A stretch of 64,000 nucleotides of DNA from Hermatobates lingyangjiaoensis (Eukaryota; Arthropoda; Insecta; Hemiptera; Hermatobatidae), in NCBI GenBank assembly GCA_026182355.1, contig JAPFBL010000238.1, positions 433,501 through 497,500 on the forward strand, in the 5' to 3' direction. The notes beneath the pieces are model-generated. The model saw only the letters and a program-made list of their open reading frames with translations. It searched no databases and was not told the origin of the DNA. Position numbers and translations under genes: made by a program. Positions 41,901 through 54,334 of the stretch are shown here, in pieces; position 1 is the first letter of the stretch; the number at the start of each line of letters is the position of its first letter.

Positions 41901-42468
41901 CCGTTGTTTTCCGAAAAAAAAACATCCCCGAAAATAAGTTCTAGCATTATTTTCGGGTCGTTTTGGACTATGAGACCTCTCCTGAAAATAGGCTCTAGTT
42001 AAGATAATGTGAAAAATATAATTCGTTTAAAAATTGCTGTTGAATGTAGTAGGTATCTCTAGCTGTTATAATATTTCAGAGAATTCTTTTGAAAAAAATA
42101 TTCCAAGAAATTCCTTGTTTACCTCTAAAGTTCGTTTCAAGGAGGCTACTTAGACAAGAAGTATTCATTTAACGATAGCTATATTGCAAGACATGAGAGA
42201 TTCAGACTAATGATTCTACAGGAAATAGATTTAGAGGAAAATCAAAACGGAATTCAAAATTTTGATAATTTATGACGATGTTCTAGAAGATGACATGATT
42301 GTAATGGAATAAATTTAAATTTCTGTATAAAAATAAATATTAAACAAAAATATGTAAATCTACTTAAATTGTACTTCTGTACTAGAAGCCCTCCCCCGAG
42401 AATAATCCCTAGCACGGGTTTTGACCTAAAAATAAAGTAAGACAGTGTCTTATTTTCGGTGAAAGACG
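41901..42468. mobile_element. terminal-inverted-repeat element T1, copy 2
   Basis: Ends TACCGTTGTTTTCCGAAAA at the left and CTTATTTTCGGTGAAAGACG at the right. Over most of its length it is the reverse complement of 15157-15719, including GAGAATTCTTTTGAAAAAAA and CTACTTAGACAAGAAGTATT. On the plus strand a frame reads NDSYIARHERFRLMILQEID before a stop, so both copies keep the same short coding remnant. Confidence 0.78.
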
Positions 42469-42554
42469 ATATCGATGGTAACGAATATATTCGGATTTTA
42501 TCCTATATTTTAATAAATATATATTTTTTATATCACAATAACTTACAAAAAATC

Positions 42555-42716
42555 GGTAAAAAGATTTCACATAAACACGTGAAATAACAATCAATGACCA
42601 AACCACAATAAGAAATGGGAAAACAAGACTAAGATCTTTCAACCGCAACAATCTTAGTCTTGTAATCCTGATCTTAGTCTTGTTTTCCCATTTCTTATTG
42701 TGGTTTGATCATTAAT
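42555..42716. mobile_element. family A element with lost ribozyme centre
   Basis: Long left end AAAGATTTCACATAAACACG, short right end GTGGTTTGATCATTAAT. AAGATCTTTCAACCG of the left ribozyme and GATCTTAGTCTTG of the right remain, with CUGACGA deleted. Confidence 0.8.
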
Positions 42717-42719
42717 AAC

Positions 42720-43565
42720 TTACATATAACCTAAGTTGTGGTATTTTTAATAAAAAAAAAACTTTTATTCATTTAATATTAATAAAAATCTGTATTATTT
42801 AATATAATTTTGTTGATGTAAAGTTAATACGAAATTCAATTTATCTTGAGTCCGTTATTTTTACTTGTGCTTAACTTTCTGTGAATGCTCTTTTTGTTAT
42901 TTTATTCTCTCTCCTTAAATAAATATTAATATTTTTGAACAAGCATATTATTGTTTTCAATAATATTATCATAAAACTTCTTAAAGAAATGAAGTTATTT
43001 CACTTCGCTGATTCTTTTTCCGTTTGGCTAAACAAAAATAATTTTTTTTGTTAATATTACAAAAAAAATAAGAAGTTTTTATACGCAACTCTGGAATGAA
43101 AAGTTTCTTTTAAAGATAGATTACTTTAAGAAGATGAAATGATTGTAATATAAGGAAGGACTTTTGATCTCCGTATTATTAATTTAACTTTCTTAACATG
43201 TTTCATTCAACCATTTACAACAAGTTTTATGCAAAGAAGTTTAATATTATAAGAAATCAGAAGTTTCTATGTTACTACGTACTCCAACCAACCAAAGACC
43301 AACGATTCTTTCAGCGCACTGTAGTGTGCGTTGTAATTAGCAGTACCAGGTCACGGACTTACTACTGCTGAATTTTAGTACTGCTGTGTTTGTGGAGTCA
43401 GTAAGTAAATTTCTGTACTCTTTTTTTGGGTGTTCGGTATACATTATTTCGTGGTCGTCTAGTCTTCTTGAGTCGTGAAATACTGTCGGTCTAGTGTTTG
43501 AATTTCTATTTTAACAATAGCTTCTATGATGGATGTGGTTGGAGAGTTCTTTGGGATAGGTTCTG
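42720..43565. other. AT-rich DNA, then a more balanced stretch
   Basis: No feature was recognised. 43280-43560 is less AT-rich, possibly the outer part of the inverted repeat that follows. Confidence 0.35.
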
Positions 43566-43578
43566 AACAAGGGGGTTT

Positions 43579-43794
43579 GGATGGGATGGGATTGTCGTGT
43601 TCTCATTGGTTACCAGTCTATTTGTGAATTCGTCAATAGATTCTAACCTGAGGTCTCTTTAAATATCCACATTTCTGGCATACCAAGCTGCCCGCTGGAA
43701 ATGTGGATACTCAAAGTGATCTCAGGTTAGAATCAATTGACTTATTCACAAATAGACTGGTGGCCAATGAGGACACGTAAATCCCACCCCATCC
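43579..43794. repeat. inverted repeat, about 98-bp arms
   Basis: Left GGATGGGATGGGATTG to AATATCCACATTTC and right GAAATGTGGATACTC to AATCCCACCCCATCC pair with few mismatches around a 20-bp spacer. No GAAA-type core was found at the centre. Confidence 0.85.
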
Positions 43795-44309
43795 AAACGT
43801 AACTTATCTGACGTTTCCTGACAACCGTCTCAATATTCCTATTCTCCACTCTCGTTAATTCGTCTGCTTGGTATATACCGTCTTTTTCAGAAAATAAGAC
43901 ATCCCTCGAAAATTAGCCCTAACCTGATTTCGGAGACTTTTTAGAATATAAGTCATCTCCTAAAAATAATCCCTAGTTAAAATAATGTGAAAAATATAAT
44001 CCGTTAAAGAACAATGTTGAATTTAGTAGGTATGGTATCTCCAGTTACCCTAATATTTCAGAGAATAGTTTGAAACCAAATATTTCGAGAAATTTTGTGT
44101 TTACCTGTACATTTCGTTTTATGCAATACAGAGGCTTGTGCCAAAAGAAATTCCTAAAATATATGTATAGTAGAATTTACCTCAAAAGTATAATAGAAGG
44201 CAGTAGTCTAAATAGAGTGTCGGTGCAGGTACAACGTTTGCGTATTTCAGTCTTGTAATTCTAATTATTACCTATTACTTATTGTACTTGAAGCCCTTCC
44301 CCAAAAATA

Positions 44310-45213
44310 CGAGGTGTGTAAATAAAGTAGTGAAACTGATTTTTTTTAAATTTTCTATTCAAATATAATTACAATGTGATATTGTCACCTTCAAAATAGT
44401 TCCCTTCGGAAGCCACACAGCGCTGGAGACGGTCCTTCCAATCATTGTAGCATTGCTGGAACTCGGATTCTGGAATGGCCTTCAGCTGGTCGGTTACAGC
44501 AGTTTGTATGTTTTGTAGTGTCCCGAAATGAGTTCCCTTGAGGTGATTTTTCAATCTCGGGAAGAGGAAAAAGTGATAAAGACTCAAGTCTGGTGAATAA
44601 GGAGGCTGAGGAGCAACAGGAATGTTTTTACTGGCCAAAAACTCGTTTTCTTTTCGGAACCATTTCCGCACAAATTTTTCTCATCTCCAAGTCATTGGTC
44701 AAAATGTGATGAACGGAGGTGTGATTCAAATTCAACTGTTCCCCGATCATTCTGACTGTCAAGCGTCGATCTGAACGCACAAGGTTCCGTACTCTGTTGA
44801 CATTTTCATCGGTGTTTGCACTTGAAGGCCTTCCGCTTCGTGGTTCATCTTCAATCGACTCTCTTCCTTCTGAAAATTCCTTAAACCACCGAAAAACCTG
44901 TGCCCTTGATAAAACACGTTCTCCATAGGCCTCCTGAAGTTTTTCAAAAGTTTCGGTTGCATTATGTCCAAGTCTGATGCAAAATTTGATTGCACACCGC
45001 TGCTCAACTTTGAGGTCACTCATTTTTAAAACGCTCAAGAAAAAACCATTTCACGAAAACCAACGCTACGGACAAACAAATGACTGTGGCGAGTTCAGAT
45101 TCATACTGGAGGCGCATCACACGTGCACCTGACGCTACTCAAGACCACGCGTCTCCAGCGTTGCCAGATCGAAAGCTACGTTGCCAGTCTCATTACTTTA
45201 TTTATACACCTCG
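44310..45213 (-). mobile_element. mariner element, internally deleted, nested in T1
   Basis: Inverted ends CGAGGTGTGTAAATAAAGTA (left) and its inverse TTTATACACCTCG (right) sit between TA duplications at 44308-44309 and 45214-45215. At 904 bp it is about 350 bp shorter than a full mariner. It shares both ends and most of its body with the copy at 56610, but has a different deletion. Confidence 0.93.
44369..45038 (-). pseudogene. mariner transposase, broken
   Basis: The first frame (45038-44628) starts MSVLKMSDLKVEQRCAIKFC. It holds the first helix-turn-helix (RAQVFRWFKEFSEG), the linker SGRPSS and the second helix-turn-helix (MIGEQLNLNHTSVHHIL). The frame is then lost at an internal deletion. 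The second part (44671-44369) holds NEFLASKNIPVAPQPPYSPD, and ends in DNITL. The deletion removes the first and second catalytic aspartates. The third is also altered: YHFFLFP here against CDFFLFP in the other copy. No active enzyme is possible. Confidence 0.9.
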
Positions 45214-45265
45214 TAAGCTCTAGTACGTATTTTGGACCTAAAAAGAAAGTAAGACAGTGTCTTAT

Positions 45266-45330
45266 TTTCAGAAAAAGACGGTAGCATGTTTCAAATGATC
45301 TCCATTCATCATCATGATATGCATAACTCC
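45266..45330 (-). ncRNA. degenerate family J hammerhead
   Basis: Minus strand: AUGAUGA, spacer U, GAAUG-gagat-CAUUU, GAAA, CAUG, CU. C3 is A and U16.1 is C. It abuts the right end of T1 copy 3. Confidence 0.4.
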
Positions 45331-45334
45331 CTGG

Positions 45335-46620
45335 ATGATGATGCTAATTTAAAAAAAGTGAAGACTGCAGGGGTTGTTGTTTTTTGTTGTAAGTTTGTCA
45401 TAAACTTGATGTTAATCCTGAAGAGGTATTAGGTTGTTAGACAAGGGAAGCTGTACTATTTTATCAAATGATTTCGTATAATTTGAACATACCATGGCTG
45501 ATTTTAACAAGTAATTAAAATCTGTTTAATTAATGCTAACTCTATCATGATAAAATTTGTAATTGATTTTCTATACACGAATTCTTCTGGAATTAATAAA
45601 GCAGTTAGTATATTGAAACAAAGCTCTCGATTAATACTTTCTTTCAATATTCCACTGGTTTGGTTTAATGTAAGTTTCACAACCCCTTCTCGTTAACACA
45701 GTGTAGCTGAGATTACAATAGTCTCCAAGAATTATATAAATTGAGTGCTACACACAGATTCTACTATCAATTACCTTTATCAATTAATAACACTTTTCTA
45801 AACATTTGTAACACAATAAATTATTTTTAGTACCGCAGCGGTTGTTAGCAAAATATTAAAATGGTTCACCATCTTATATGGTCTGTATTTTTTACAATCA
45901 AACGGTTTTGGAAGAAAGCTTATCTCAAATTAAGTGATAGTTATTCCATTCAATTTTTATTGTCAGGGGACAACAGTTTATTTTTATTCTAAAAATTAAA
46001 TGGTTCTGAAAGTGACTGAATAGTAAGGATGATTTGCAAAAAAAATGGCTAATATTTATTATAATTATCTAATTTCAATATCATTTCTTCAACAACTTTA
46101 AATATATAAATTTAATTTATAATATATAAATATATATTATTATATTAATATAATGTTATTATATTATATTTATACATAAATATATATTATTTTATAAATA
46201 TAAATTAAATATATAAATAATAAATTTAGTGATCAACTGAATTCAGCAAGAAGTAATTTTGTGGATCCAAACAGCTCTCCTGTATGTAAGTTATATCTCT
46301 TTTAATTTTTTTCTAAAAAAAAATTGAATGTAAAACATATTTTATTTTAATAAGTTTTAACAGACAAGTGGATATTGATCTTTGTACTGTCAGAATAGAT
46401 AGTGTCAATTTTCTTTTTTAAAAGCAAGTCAATAGAAACTCAAAAGCTTTTAAAAGCTTCCTCTGAAAACACAACCTTCAATACTAATGTGAGGAAAGGA
46501 AAAGTAATCAGTATAACCAGCGAAATGTATTCGTTTTTAACAGACATAGAATTCCATCTCATCAACACTTCTAATTAACAAAACATACAAAACAGTTATT
46601 TCTTCGTACATTTGTTTATT
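45335..46620. other. AT-rich DNA with no recognised feature
   Basis: A very AT-rich block at 46090-46230 (TATAAATATATATTA-type) is the only structure. Confidence 0.4.
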
Positions 46621-46660
46621 TATTGTGTTCTATTGCAGCTGCTTAATTATTCATGATTTT

Positions 46661-46662
<2 letters not shown>

Positions 46663-46725
<63 letters not shown>

Positions 46726-46729
46726 TATT

Positions 46730-46762
<33 letters not shown>

Positions 46763-46908
46763 AGAGAGGAGAGAGAGAGAGAGATAGATATTGAGGGAGA
46801 GAGTGAGATATTGAGAGAAAGAGAGAGAGATAGATATTGAGAGAGAGAAAGTGAGAAAGAGAGAGAGAGAGATATTGAGAGAGAGAGAAAGTGAGAAAGA
46901 GAGAATAG

Positions 46909-46961
<53 letters not shown>

Positions 46962-47335
46962 TTGAGGGAGAGAGTGAGATATTGAGAGAAAGAGAGAGAG
47001 ATAGATATTGAGAGAGAGAGAAAGTGAGAAAGAGAGAGAGTGAGAAAGAGAGAGAGTGAGAAAGAGAGAGATAGATATTGAGAGAGAGAGAAAGAGAGAG
47101 AGAGGAGAGAGAGAGAGATATTGAGGGAGAGAGTGAGATATTGAGAGAAAGAGAGAGAGATAGATATTGAGAGAGAGAGAAAGAGAGAGAGATAGATATT
47201 GAGAGAGAGAGAAAGTGAGAAAGAGAGAGAGTGAGAAAGAGAGAGATAGATATTGAGAGAGAGAGAAAGAGAGAGGGAGAGATATTGAGAGAGAGTAATA
47301 GAGATAGAGGGAGTGATTGAGTGAGTGAGAGCGAG
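46663..47335. repeat. 670-bp GA-rich microsatellite with higher-order structure
   Basis: GAGAGA runs are interspersed with regular GATATTGAG, GATAGATATTGAGAG and AAAGTGAGAAAG segments. Blocks of about 100-140 bp (GATATTGAGGGAGAGAGTGA and following) recur at 46785, 46960 and 47115. It produces long low-complexity open frames on both strands (serine and leucine rich on minus, glutamate and arginine on plus) that are not genes. Confidence 0.95.
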
Positions 47336-47500
47336 TGCTATATGATTACTCCATAGATGAATTTCATGACGTTCATCAATACACCAAAACCAACAGACAA
47401 ATATACGCACATTTTATGTTTAATATAGTAAAGAGAAAGCTTATACCTAATACAAAGTATTGTTTTCAAAAGTTATTAATAAAACAAAAAGAACCAATCA

Positions 47501-47735
47501 AAACATTGCAAGCCTTTCAAGACAGTTTCATGTGTATGTGTATGTGCAGGTATATGCATGTGGTATTTGTATGGTGTCTCTAAACATTGCAAGCCTTTCA
47601 AGACAGTTTCATGTGTATGTGTGTGCAGGTATGTGTATGTGGTATTTGTATGGTGCCTCTAAACATTGCAAGCCTTTCAAGACAGTTTCATGTGTATGTG
47701 TGTGCAGGTATGTCACATTTGTATGGTGCCTGCTC
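47501..47735. repeat. about 80-bp tandem repeat, 3 copies, GT-rich
   Basis: ACATTGCAAGCCTTTCAAGA starts at about 47503, 47584 and 47662. Each unit ends with a TGTGTATGTGTGTGCAGGTA-like stretch and TTTGTATGGTG. A simple TG tract appears to have been caught up in a longer duplication. Confidence 0.92.
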
Positions 47736-47769
47736 AAGGACATATGATGACTTCATTGGTGACACATAG

Positions 47770-48740
47770 CAGGTGTGTTACAAAGCGATTACACTGACAT
47801 AAGGCTGAGATATCTGAAGCAAGTCAAGATGTCTAGAATAGTAGCTTGCGTGTTGAAAAGGTCTTTGTCCGTTTTGATTTCATTATACCCGACTTTGCAT
47901 TGATAAGAAGGCCAGTTTCATTGATTTGGTTCCAATTCACGAATAATCCATGACCAGACTTGACTTGTCAGCTTCTTCTGTAATAATTCACCCTAACAGT
48001 TTTAATGTATTGCTTTGACTTATTCTTAATTTGAGCTTTATGCATTATTCAAAAAGGTGTAGTGAATGTTCTCTTACGATCTTAATAAAGACATGATGCA
48101 CTTTGTAAGACATGCACAGATTGTTACTTACATCATGTTTAGCAAGATTTCACATAAAACACGTGAAATAGAATCAATGATTTATATATGAGGAAAACTA
48201 TAAAGGAGAAGCATATTTTTTTACAAGTAAAAATTTTTCTAGTTCCCTACCTTGGCTAGGTACGGGTGAATTATAATATTTTATTAGACAGGTATTATTT
48301 AGGTACAATACTGGATACCTGCAATGTAAATAAACTGCATTAAATTTTATGTATATTAGAATTTGGTAGAACTGTCAGAGAAAAACAAATATATTCCATA
48401 ACAACACTTAAATATTAACTACGGGTATACTGCCATACTTGACGTATATGTTGTGTGAATAATGAATTACAACACTTTGTATTGTGGACGCACTCAGTTA
48501 TTTTAATTTAAATAAACTTAAAATAGAATGATGATTTTTTATAGAAGAATGGTAAAAAAATGCTACTTTTGAGGTAACAGATATATTATTTTGTTTTTTC
48601 TTTTAGTAGGCGCATATACGATTATTTAATTAGTTAATGGATTTGAAAGAGGTCTGTGCGGGTGACCTTACCAACACAGCAAGGCCCCCATTGTTCTCGT
48701 TTTAACTAATCTCAATTTAAAACTGGAAATTAATTATAAA
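47770..48740. other. non-coding DNA with one family A scrap
   Basis: AAGATTTCACATAAAACACG to AGAATCAATGAT at 48145-48182 is the long end of a family A element. Nothing else was recognised. Confidence 0.5.
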
Positions 48741-48746
48741 TAAAAA

Positions 48747-49335
<589 letters not shown>

Positions 49336-49342
49336 TTAAAAA

Positions 49343-50966
49343 AATCTGGAGTAGTCTACACTCTACTTTACTATAAGTAACTCAATGTCAAATTTCTTGA
49401 GTATATAAAACATAACGTATCATTTAAGCATAACATAAATATCTAAATGGGATATAATTATTAGCATTGCATTCGTGAGGTAGTACAGATAGTGATTGAA
49501 GGACATATCAATTTATAAGCTTATTTTTGTACATCACAAATAATTTATTATTTGCAAATAATTTCATTAGTACAACTACAGCAGTAATAACATTTTTGAA
49601 AAACCAATGTGAACATTTCTTGAAACGAAATATTATCCTACAAGAGAACATGGCTATTGTTCAAATATCCAGTAGATTTCTTACATTGTTTACTTGACAT
49701 CCTTCTACATTGAATATTAATGTAAAATTTTCAAATTTGAAACCGTAAAATACCCTTTTTTCTCTGAAAAACATCTTAAACAGCGAAGAAAATGTTGTTT
49801 TAAGGTGATTTGTTAATTAAAGATGTACGATAATTACAGTTATTAATCTCTAAACGAAAGATTTATATTTTGAATTATCTTTTACATTTTTGGTTTTTAA
49901 CAGAATTATTATACTGGGAATTTTATGGCTTCTTAGTATTTAATAAGAACATTTTCCTTTCCCTTTGTCAAATAACATATATACAAATTTTTTTTAAATG
50001 AGTGTTATCATTTACCTGCACAATATTATTCCTCTTACATCTCTTATAAGTCAATAATATTTTCATTTTTCCATTAGAAACATCAATTTTATCTCAGTGG
50101 ATTCGGTCAAAAAATGTCTAAGTCAATGTAAACAATGTAAAAAAATACAACAAATTCGACAAGTATAGCAGGTGATCTCTTAGTCTAGGATAAACAAAGA
50201 GTTTTTATATCGTTATTGCTCTTTCCCGTAATTGAAACTTCATGATTTTTTTTTTTATGAATTGCTAATTTTTTGTTCCATTTTTGGTCAAATTTTCATT
50301 ATTTTTTAACGAGCCGTTTAGCGTCAAAAAAAATTTTCTGAAAACACAAATTGTACTGTAACGCCCCTTTAGGGAATGTAATTTTATAAAAAAATATCTC
50401 AACTCATTCTCCATATAATGTTCTATTTATAGGCATAGTTTCATTCTTGTCCGTCAAACAGTATGGCTTTTATCGCTCTCACAAGGTTTGAGATTGAATT
50501 ATAAGTCAAAATTTTTACATTTTATTGAAAAAAAAATATTTTCTGTTGTTTGAAATTTCTGAATATATTTTTCGTTTGTTGCATTTGAAATCTCAAAGAT
50601 AATGTCAAAATTTCAAAACTCTAGGGTTATCAGTTTAGGAGAAATAAATGTTTTAAAAAAAACGGTTTTTGGAAAAAAAAGTGACTTTCCCATCATGCAT
50701 AATTCGTCCCAAACAATAGGGATCTTCGTCTTTATGAGGCCCATTTTTGTGTAAAATATCAACTTGATCCATCAAAGATTCTGGACCGTAGCGTGGTAAC
50801 AAGCAATGCTAACACACTCACCCACCCACCCACCCACCCACACACACACAGACATCATCGTAAAAACGTCATAAAACGACTTCTGGGACCTCAAAACATG
50901 TAATTCCGTCAAAATCTCGAGATCGAATTTTTTCACCACCACTATACTTTACTTATAGTAAAGTAA
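49343..50966 (-). mobile_element. R1 copy 4, near full length
   Basis: From AATCTGGAGTAGTCTACACTC to CTATACTTTACTTATAGTAA. Both ends carry the inverse pair TTTACTATAAGTAA and TTACTTATAGTAAAG, a possible terminal hairpin. It is about 1.62 kb, directly adjacent to copy 3 in the same orientation. No frame longer than chance. It contains the empty site for the SINE of copy 1 (CTAAGTCAATGTAAACAATG). Confidence 0.8.
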
Positions 50967-50974
50967 AAAAAACA

Positions 50975-51470
50975 ACAGCTTTATCGTATTTATAAAGAAA
51001 CTAAATATCCTATGTAGGATTGTAATTCCTGACTTATTGAATGGAATTGAGAAAGCTATTGTGGAATTTTTATTTTTGATTGTAAGAAGTTGAATCTGAT
51101 GCTTTAGTTAGAGTTCTTTGCCTGACACTACATGAAAGCCGTCAAATCTGTGTGTACATTACTCTAAGTGAAGTACACACGGCAAGCAGGTGAACAAGAC
51201 ACACAGGTCTGTTGATATGAATTATGCATATGCAAATGGCTAAAGGCTGCCGCGAGAGCCAGTTACCATCCAACACTGTCAAACAGTCCAACAAACCAAT
51301 CACCTGCTAAACCAAACTAACCTCTTTAGCTTCCAAACTATATCATAATTATATAACTAAACATCAAACTGAGATGACCGACCATTTCTAAAGGAAAATG
51401 ACATATTAATATTTTCAAATCATTACTTTAAATTCGTATGTTTGTATGAGAAGTTTGTTAATAAACTTTT
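50975..51470. other. apparently single-copy DNA
   Basis: Less AT-rich at 51110-51330, with TTATGCATATGCAAATGG, which contains an octamer-type ATGCAAAT. No gene was seen. A regulatory role is only a possibility. Confidence 0.25.
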
Positions 51471-51684
51471 TAAAATTTGGCTTTAGACTTTTTGAAGTGC
51501 TAAAATAATACTGTAATCATTGCACCCACCCTTATGTAGGAGTATCAGTATTCTCAAAGCTGTGACAGCGAAGTGTTTATACCCGATAGTTAGAAAAGCG
51601 TTATCCCCTTTTTTTGATCCTCCTTCTACGTTTGCTCCGTTTTCGTTTCATAACAGTCATAATATACATATTACAAATATATAT

Positions 51685-51842
51685 ATCAATGATCAAACCA
51701 CAATAACAAATGGGAAAACAAGACTAAGATCTTTCAACCGTATCAAGCGGTCTTCGTCAGAGTCAAAAACCCAACTAAAATTTTCTTATTGTGGTTTGAT
51801 CATTGATTGTTATTTCACGTGTTTGTGTGAAATCTTTTTATA
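51685..51842. mobile_element. family A element
   Basis: Short left end ATCAATGATCAAACCACAAT after (TA)n, long right end TTTCACGTGTTTGTGTGAAA followed by TCTTTTTATA. One ribozyme, on the minus strand. Same asymmetric plan as 34.3 kb and 59.1 kb. Confidence 0.85.
51722..51764 (-). ncRNA. hammerhead ribozyme, family A, intact core
   Basis: Minus strand: GACU, CUGACGA, spacer A, GACCG-loop-CGGUU, GAAA, GATC, UU, AGUC. Consensus copy. Confidence 0.82.
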
Positions 51843-52509
51843 TTTATATATAAATACATCATTTTTTTATAGTGATTAAAAATTGGAACCAAAATTGTCT
51901 TCAATAGTCATTCAGAAATATTTAATTTTGAAATGACTACGTATACTAATAATTTTGTCATTTTATTTCTGTATTTAATCAAAGGATGGTTATCTTTGAA
52001 TGAATTCGCAATTGTATTATACTTTAAATTATATGACATTATTATAAATTCGTTGAATTTTAGTTTGACAGAGTTAATTAAAAATGAGATACCTGTATTG
52101 AAATCTGAACTTAATTTTCTAATTTAATCACCGCATTGAAGCTGTCAGTTTGCATTTATAGATTGCAGCTCTCCTGAATGAATTGAGTGATCTGTCTTCA
52201 ATAGGGGATAACGCTTTTCTAACTATCGGGTATGAACACTTCGCTGCCACCGCTTTGAGAATACTGATACTCCTACATAAGGGTGGGTGCAATGATTACA
52301 GTATTATTTTAGCACTTCAAAAAGTCTAAAGCCAAATTTTATCCATATAACAAATCACACTTCGAAAAAAAGTATAACCAACCTTGGTTATTTCAGTTCA
52401 GTGTCACGTGTTCATTCAGACTACAGTTGTTGTTAAAATCCACATACTATTTTTCTTTGTAAAATAATTTGTAATGTAATGCTTAGTTTTTCTGTTTCAA
52501 AATTTATAT

Positions 52510-52625
52510 TTCTTCCTATGAAAAAGGTTTTAACTAAAGACCGAAACGTTGGCAATGATAGTTTAATTTGAACCTGAAGAACTGACCGAGTCCCGATAAA
52601 CTACAGTTTTGTTTCTATTCCACGG
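52510..52625 (+). ncRNA. family H hammerhead-like motif with downstream end
   Basis: AUGAAAA (C3 and G8 both A), spacer A, GGUUUU-loop, then AAAGACC (imperfect stem II), GAAA, CG, UU. GGCAATGATAGTTTAATTTG and GACCGAGTCCCGATAAAC follow, the same 3' flank as at 22.5 and 54.5 kb. Confidence 0.5.
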
Positions 52626-52663
52626 TCGATACTTTTATCAATATATATATATATATATATATA

Positions 52664-52758
52664 TAAAATAAATTCAAAGTGAAGGAAACACACAGAAAGA
52701 CACAGACATCAAATGTCTGTGTCTTTCTGTGTGTTTCCTTCGTTTTGAATTTATTTTA
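52664..52758. repeat. near-perfect 95-bp hairpin
   Basis: AAAGACACAGACAT and ATGTCTGTGTCTTT pair around a 3-base loop at 52710-52712, extending to AAATAAATTC/GAATTTATTT with one mismatch or bulge. (TA)n lies just before. The arms resemble the outer ends of the ribozyme loci (CTTTCTGTGTGTTTCC), so this may be an inverted pair that has lost its ribozymes. Confidence 0.9.
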
Positions 52759-52799
52759 TTTAAAAATAGTCCGCTGGACCGTTTCTTTTAATTGTATAT

Positions 52800-53700
52800 A
52801 TATATATATGCTAGCAGGAAAGCTTCTCTTAAATATATTGAAATTAAACCTTCTAACAGCTTTTGAATTACCTATTGTTTTGTTTACTTTCTGTTGCAAA
52901 TTAATTGATTAATATTATAATTTGCATTAACTATTTGTAAATTGTTGTTACTACTTTTAAGTAATTTTTTATTAATACAAAATGTTAGCTGGCCTCAGAC
53001 ATTCACTTTAAACTCCAATTAAAGCGAATGGTCAATATTAATTAACCAGAAATATTTTATAACTGTCTTAATAAACACAGTGTTTTAATACGTTACTTCT
53101 CTACTTTCAAAAGTAATTATCGGGTTTTCTGCCATAATACATCTATATCTGCATGTCTTGTTTGTACTTGTCTGTTTGTAAGCACAATTATTTATTGCCA
53201 TTATGAAACGAAACTTTATTATGTTGTGGATCATTATTTCGTCACTAATCGAAATACTGGTTCTTTAATGTACTTTATAAGCACTATCTACTGTTTCTTT
53301 AATAGCGTCCCAACTGCTATATAAGTCTTCATTAAGTAACCACTCTTAATATATGACTGTTGAAATGATGTTATTGTAAATTATCTCTCACTTTTAGTTA
53401 CTTTATATAGTTTGTGCATTGCCTTAATTCCTCAATCTCAGAAACGTTGAAGACATTCAGTTTAGGTGATGAGATAGCATGTGGTATATGACATCTTTTT
53501 TTTAACTAAGGTTTCAATTTTGTTTCTTTTTCTATAGCATTTTTTATATAGTAAACTTAAGACACACTTCTATTCTGAAATCTTTTACCCTCACCCACGT
53601 CCATCCTATTCCCAGTCAGTTGTACCACAGACACTCACCTTAGGTTCGTACTCTCTTCCTTATTTTATTTTGTACTATATTTACCTTGTACTATAGATAA
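52800..53700. other. AT-rich DNA with no recognised feature
   Basis: No feature supported. Confidence 0.35.
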
Positions 53701-53721
53701 CTCTCTGATGACATTGTATTT

Positions 53722-53868
53722 TTTAGTTAATGCATAAGGAAGGACACTACGTGTTCGAAACGCGTTGTTTATACCGTTAAATTGTTATATGTGGAGACCA
53801 TTTCATTAGCTTTTTACCCTACAATGAGTAAATACCACATAATAACTGATTGCACTACGTTAGAATGG
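53722..53868 (+). mobile_element. family B element end with dead ribozyme
   Basis: The plus-strand motif 53726-53768 has AUAAGGA for CUGAGGA, stem II GGACAC-uac-GUGUUC, GAAA, CGCG, UU. It is followed by the standard family B 3' flank to ACTGATTGCACTACGTTAG. Confidence 0.8.
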
Positions 53869-53879
53869 AATCTTTTTTT

Positions 53880-54125
53880 TTAAGAGAATTGTACTTGGCG
53901 AAGTTTTGTGGCAGATTTCGAGTTGGTGCAGTGGATGAGTAGTCTGGACCACTTGTTCTTGCCGTTGCATTGCTCTCTACATAACACATATAACCATTGA
54001 GGACTACACTGTACGTTACAGACCTCACCAAAGCTCTCTAGATTAAGTTTTCCATCGCGTAGATCTGCTACGGGTTTTGTAATAATGATTTTTTTCAAGT
54101 AAAAAGTAGAGATTTTTAATAACAA
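53880..54125 (-). other. possible coding fragment, cysteine-containing, unidentified
   Basis: A minus-strand frame of 81 codons includes ADLRDGKLNLESFGEVCNVQ, then CSPQWLYVLCREQCNGKNKW. Composition is more protein-like than other random frames here, and it has four cysteines in 25 residues. A GGTGAGG inside could be a splice donor. I recognise no family. It directly abuts a family B end. It could be a host exon, an element fragment or chance. Confidence 0.2.
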
Positions 54126-54334
54126 TCTTGTTAAATGTTCATAATTGTGTGTTTATGATCCAGTGCGCGCGCGTATGTGTGTATAAATAAGTAATAATGG
54201 TCTGATCTAACCGTGCAAGGAGAAAATAGTAGATGTCAGTGTGATTTAGGAAATGAGGAAATCTGTGAAAGAAATATATATATATAGGTGTGTTCTATCA
54301 AACGGTCGATATATTATTGAATCTCTTATATATA

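Larger units (their letters stand above)
43878..45281. mobile_element. terminal-inverted-repeat element T1, copy 3, split by a mariner
   Basis: The left end TACCGTCTTTTTCAGAAAAT and right end ATTTTCAGAAAAAGACGGTA are perfect inverse of each other over about 20 bp, with TA at each edge. Without the inserted mariner (44310-45213) it is about 500 bp long, like copies 1 and 2. Its better terminal match suggests it is the youngest T1 copy here, and that the mariner came later still. Confidence 0.85.
51472..52343. repeat. inverted repeat, 140-bp arms, with a family A element inside
   Basis: Left arm 51472-51612 (AATTTGGCTTTAGACTTTTT to AAAGCGTTATCCCC) and right arm 52203-52343 (GGGGATAACGCTTTTCTAAC to AAGCCAAATTTT) are almost perfect reverse complements. 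The 590-bp spacer holds a family A element (51685-51842) and AT-rich DNA. It may be a DNA transposon with long inverted ends or two inverted PLE ends. No transposase was found. Confidence 0.85.

Noticed and set aside
43579..43794. Inverted repeat as a further ribozyme pair
   Set aside because: The centre lacks any CUGANGA and GAAA arrangement on either strand. Kept only as an inverted repeat.
46643..47410. 255-codon minus-strand open frame rich in serine and leucine
   Set aside because: It is the translation of a GA microsatellite; the repeat is open on both strands and has no protein-like composition.
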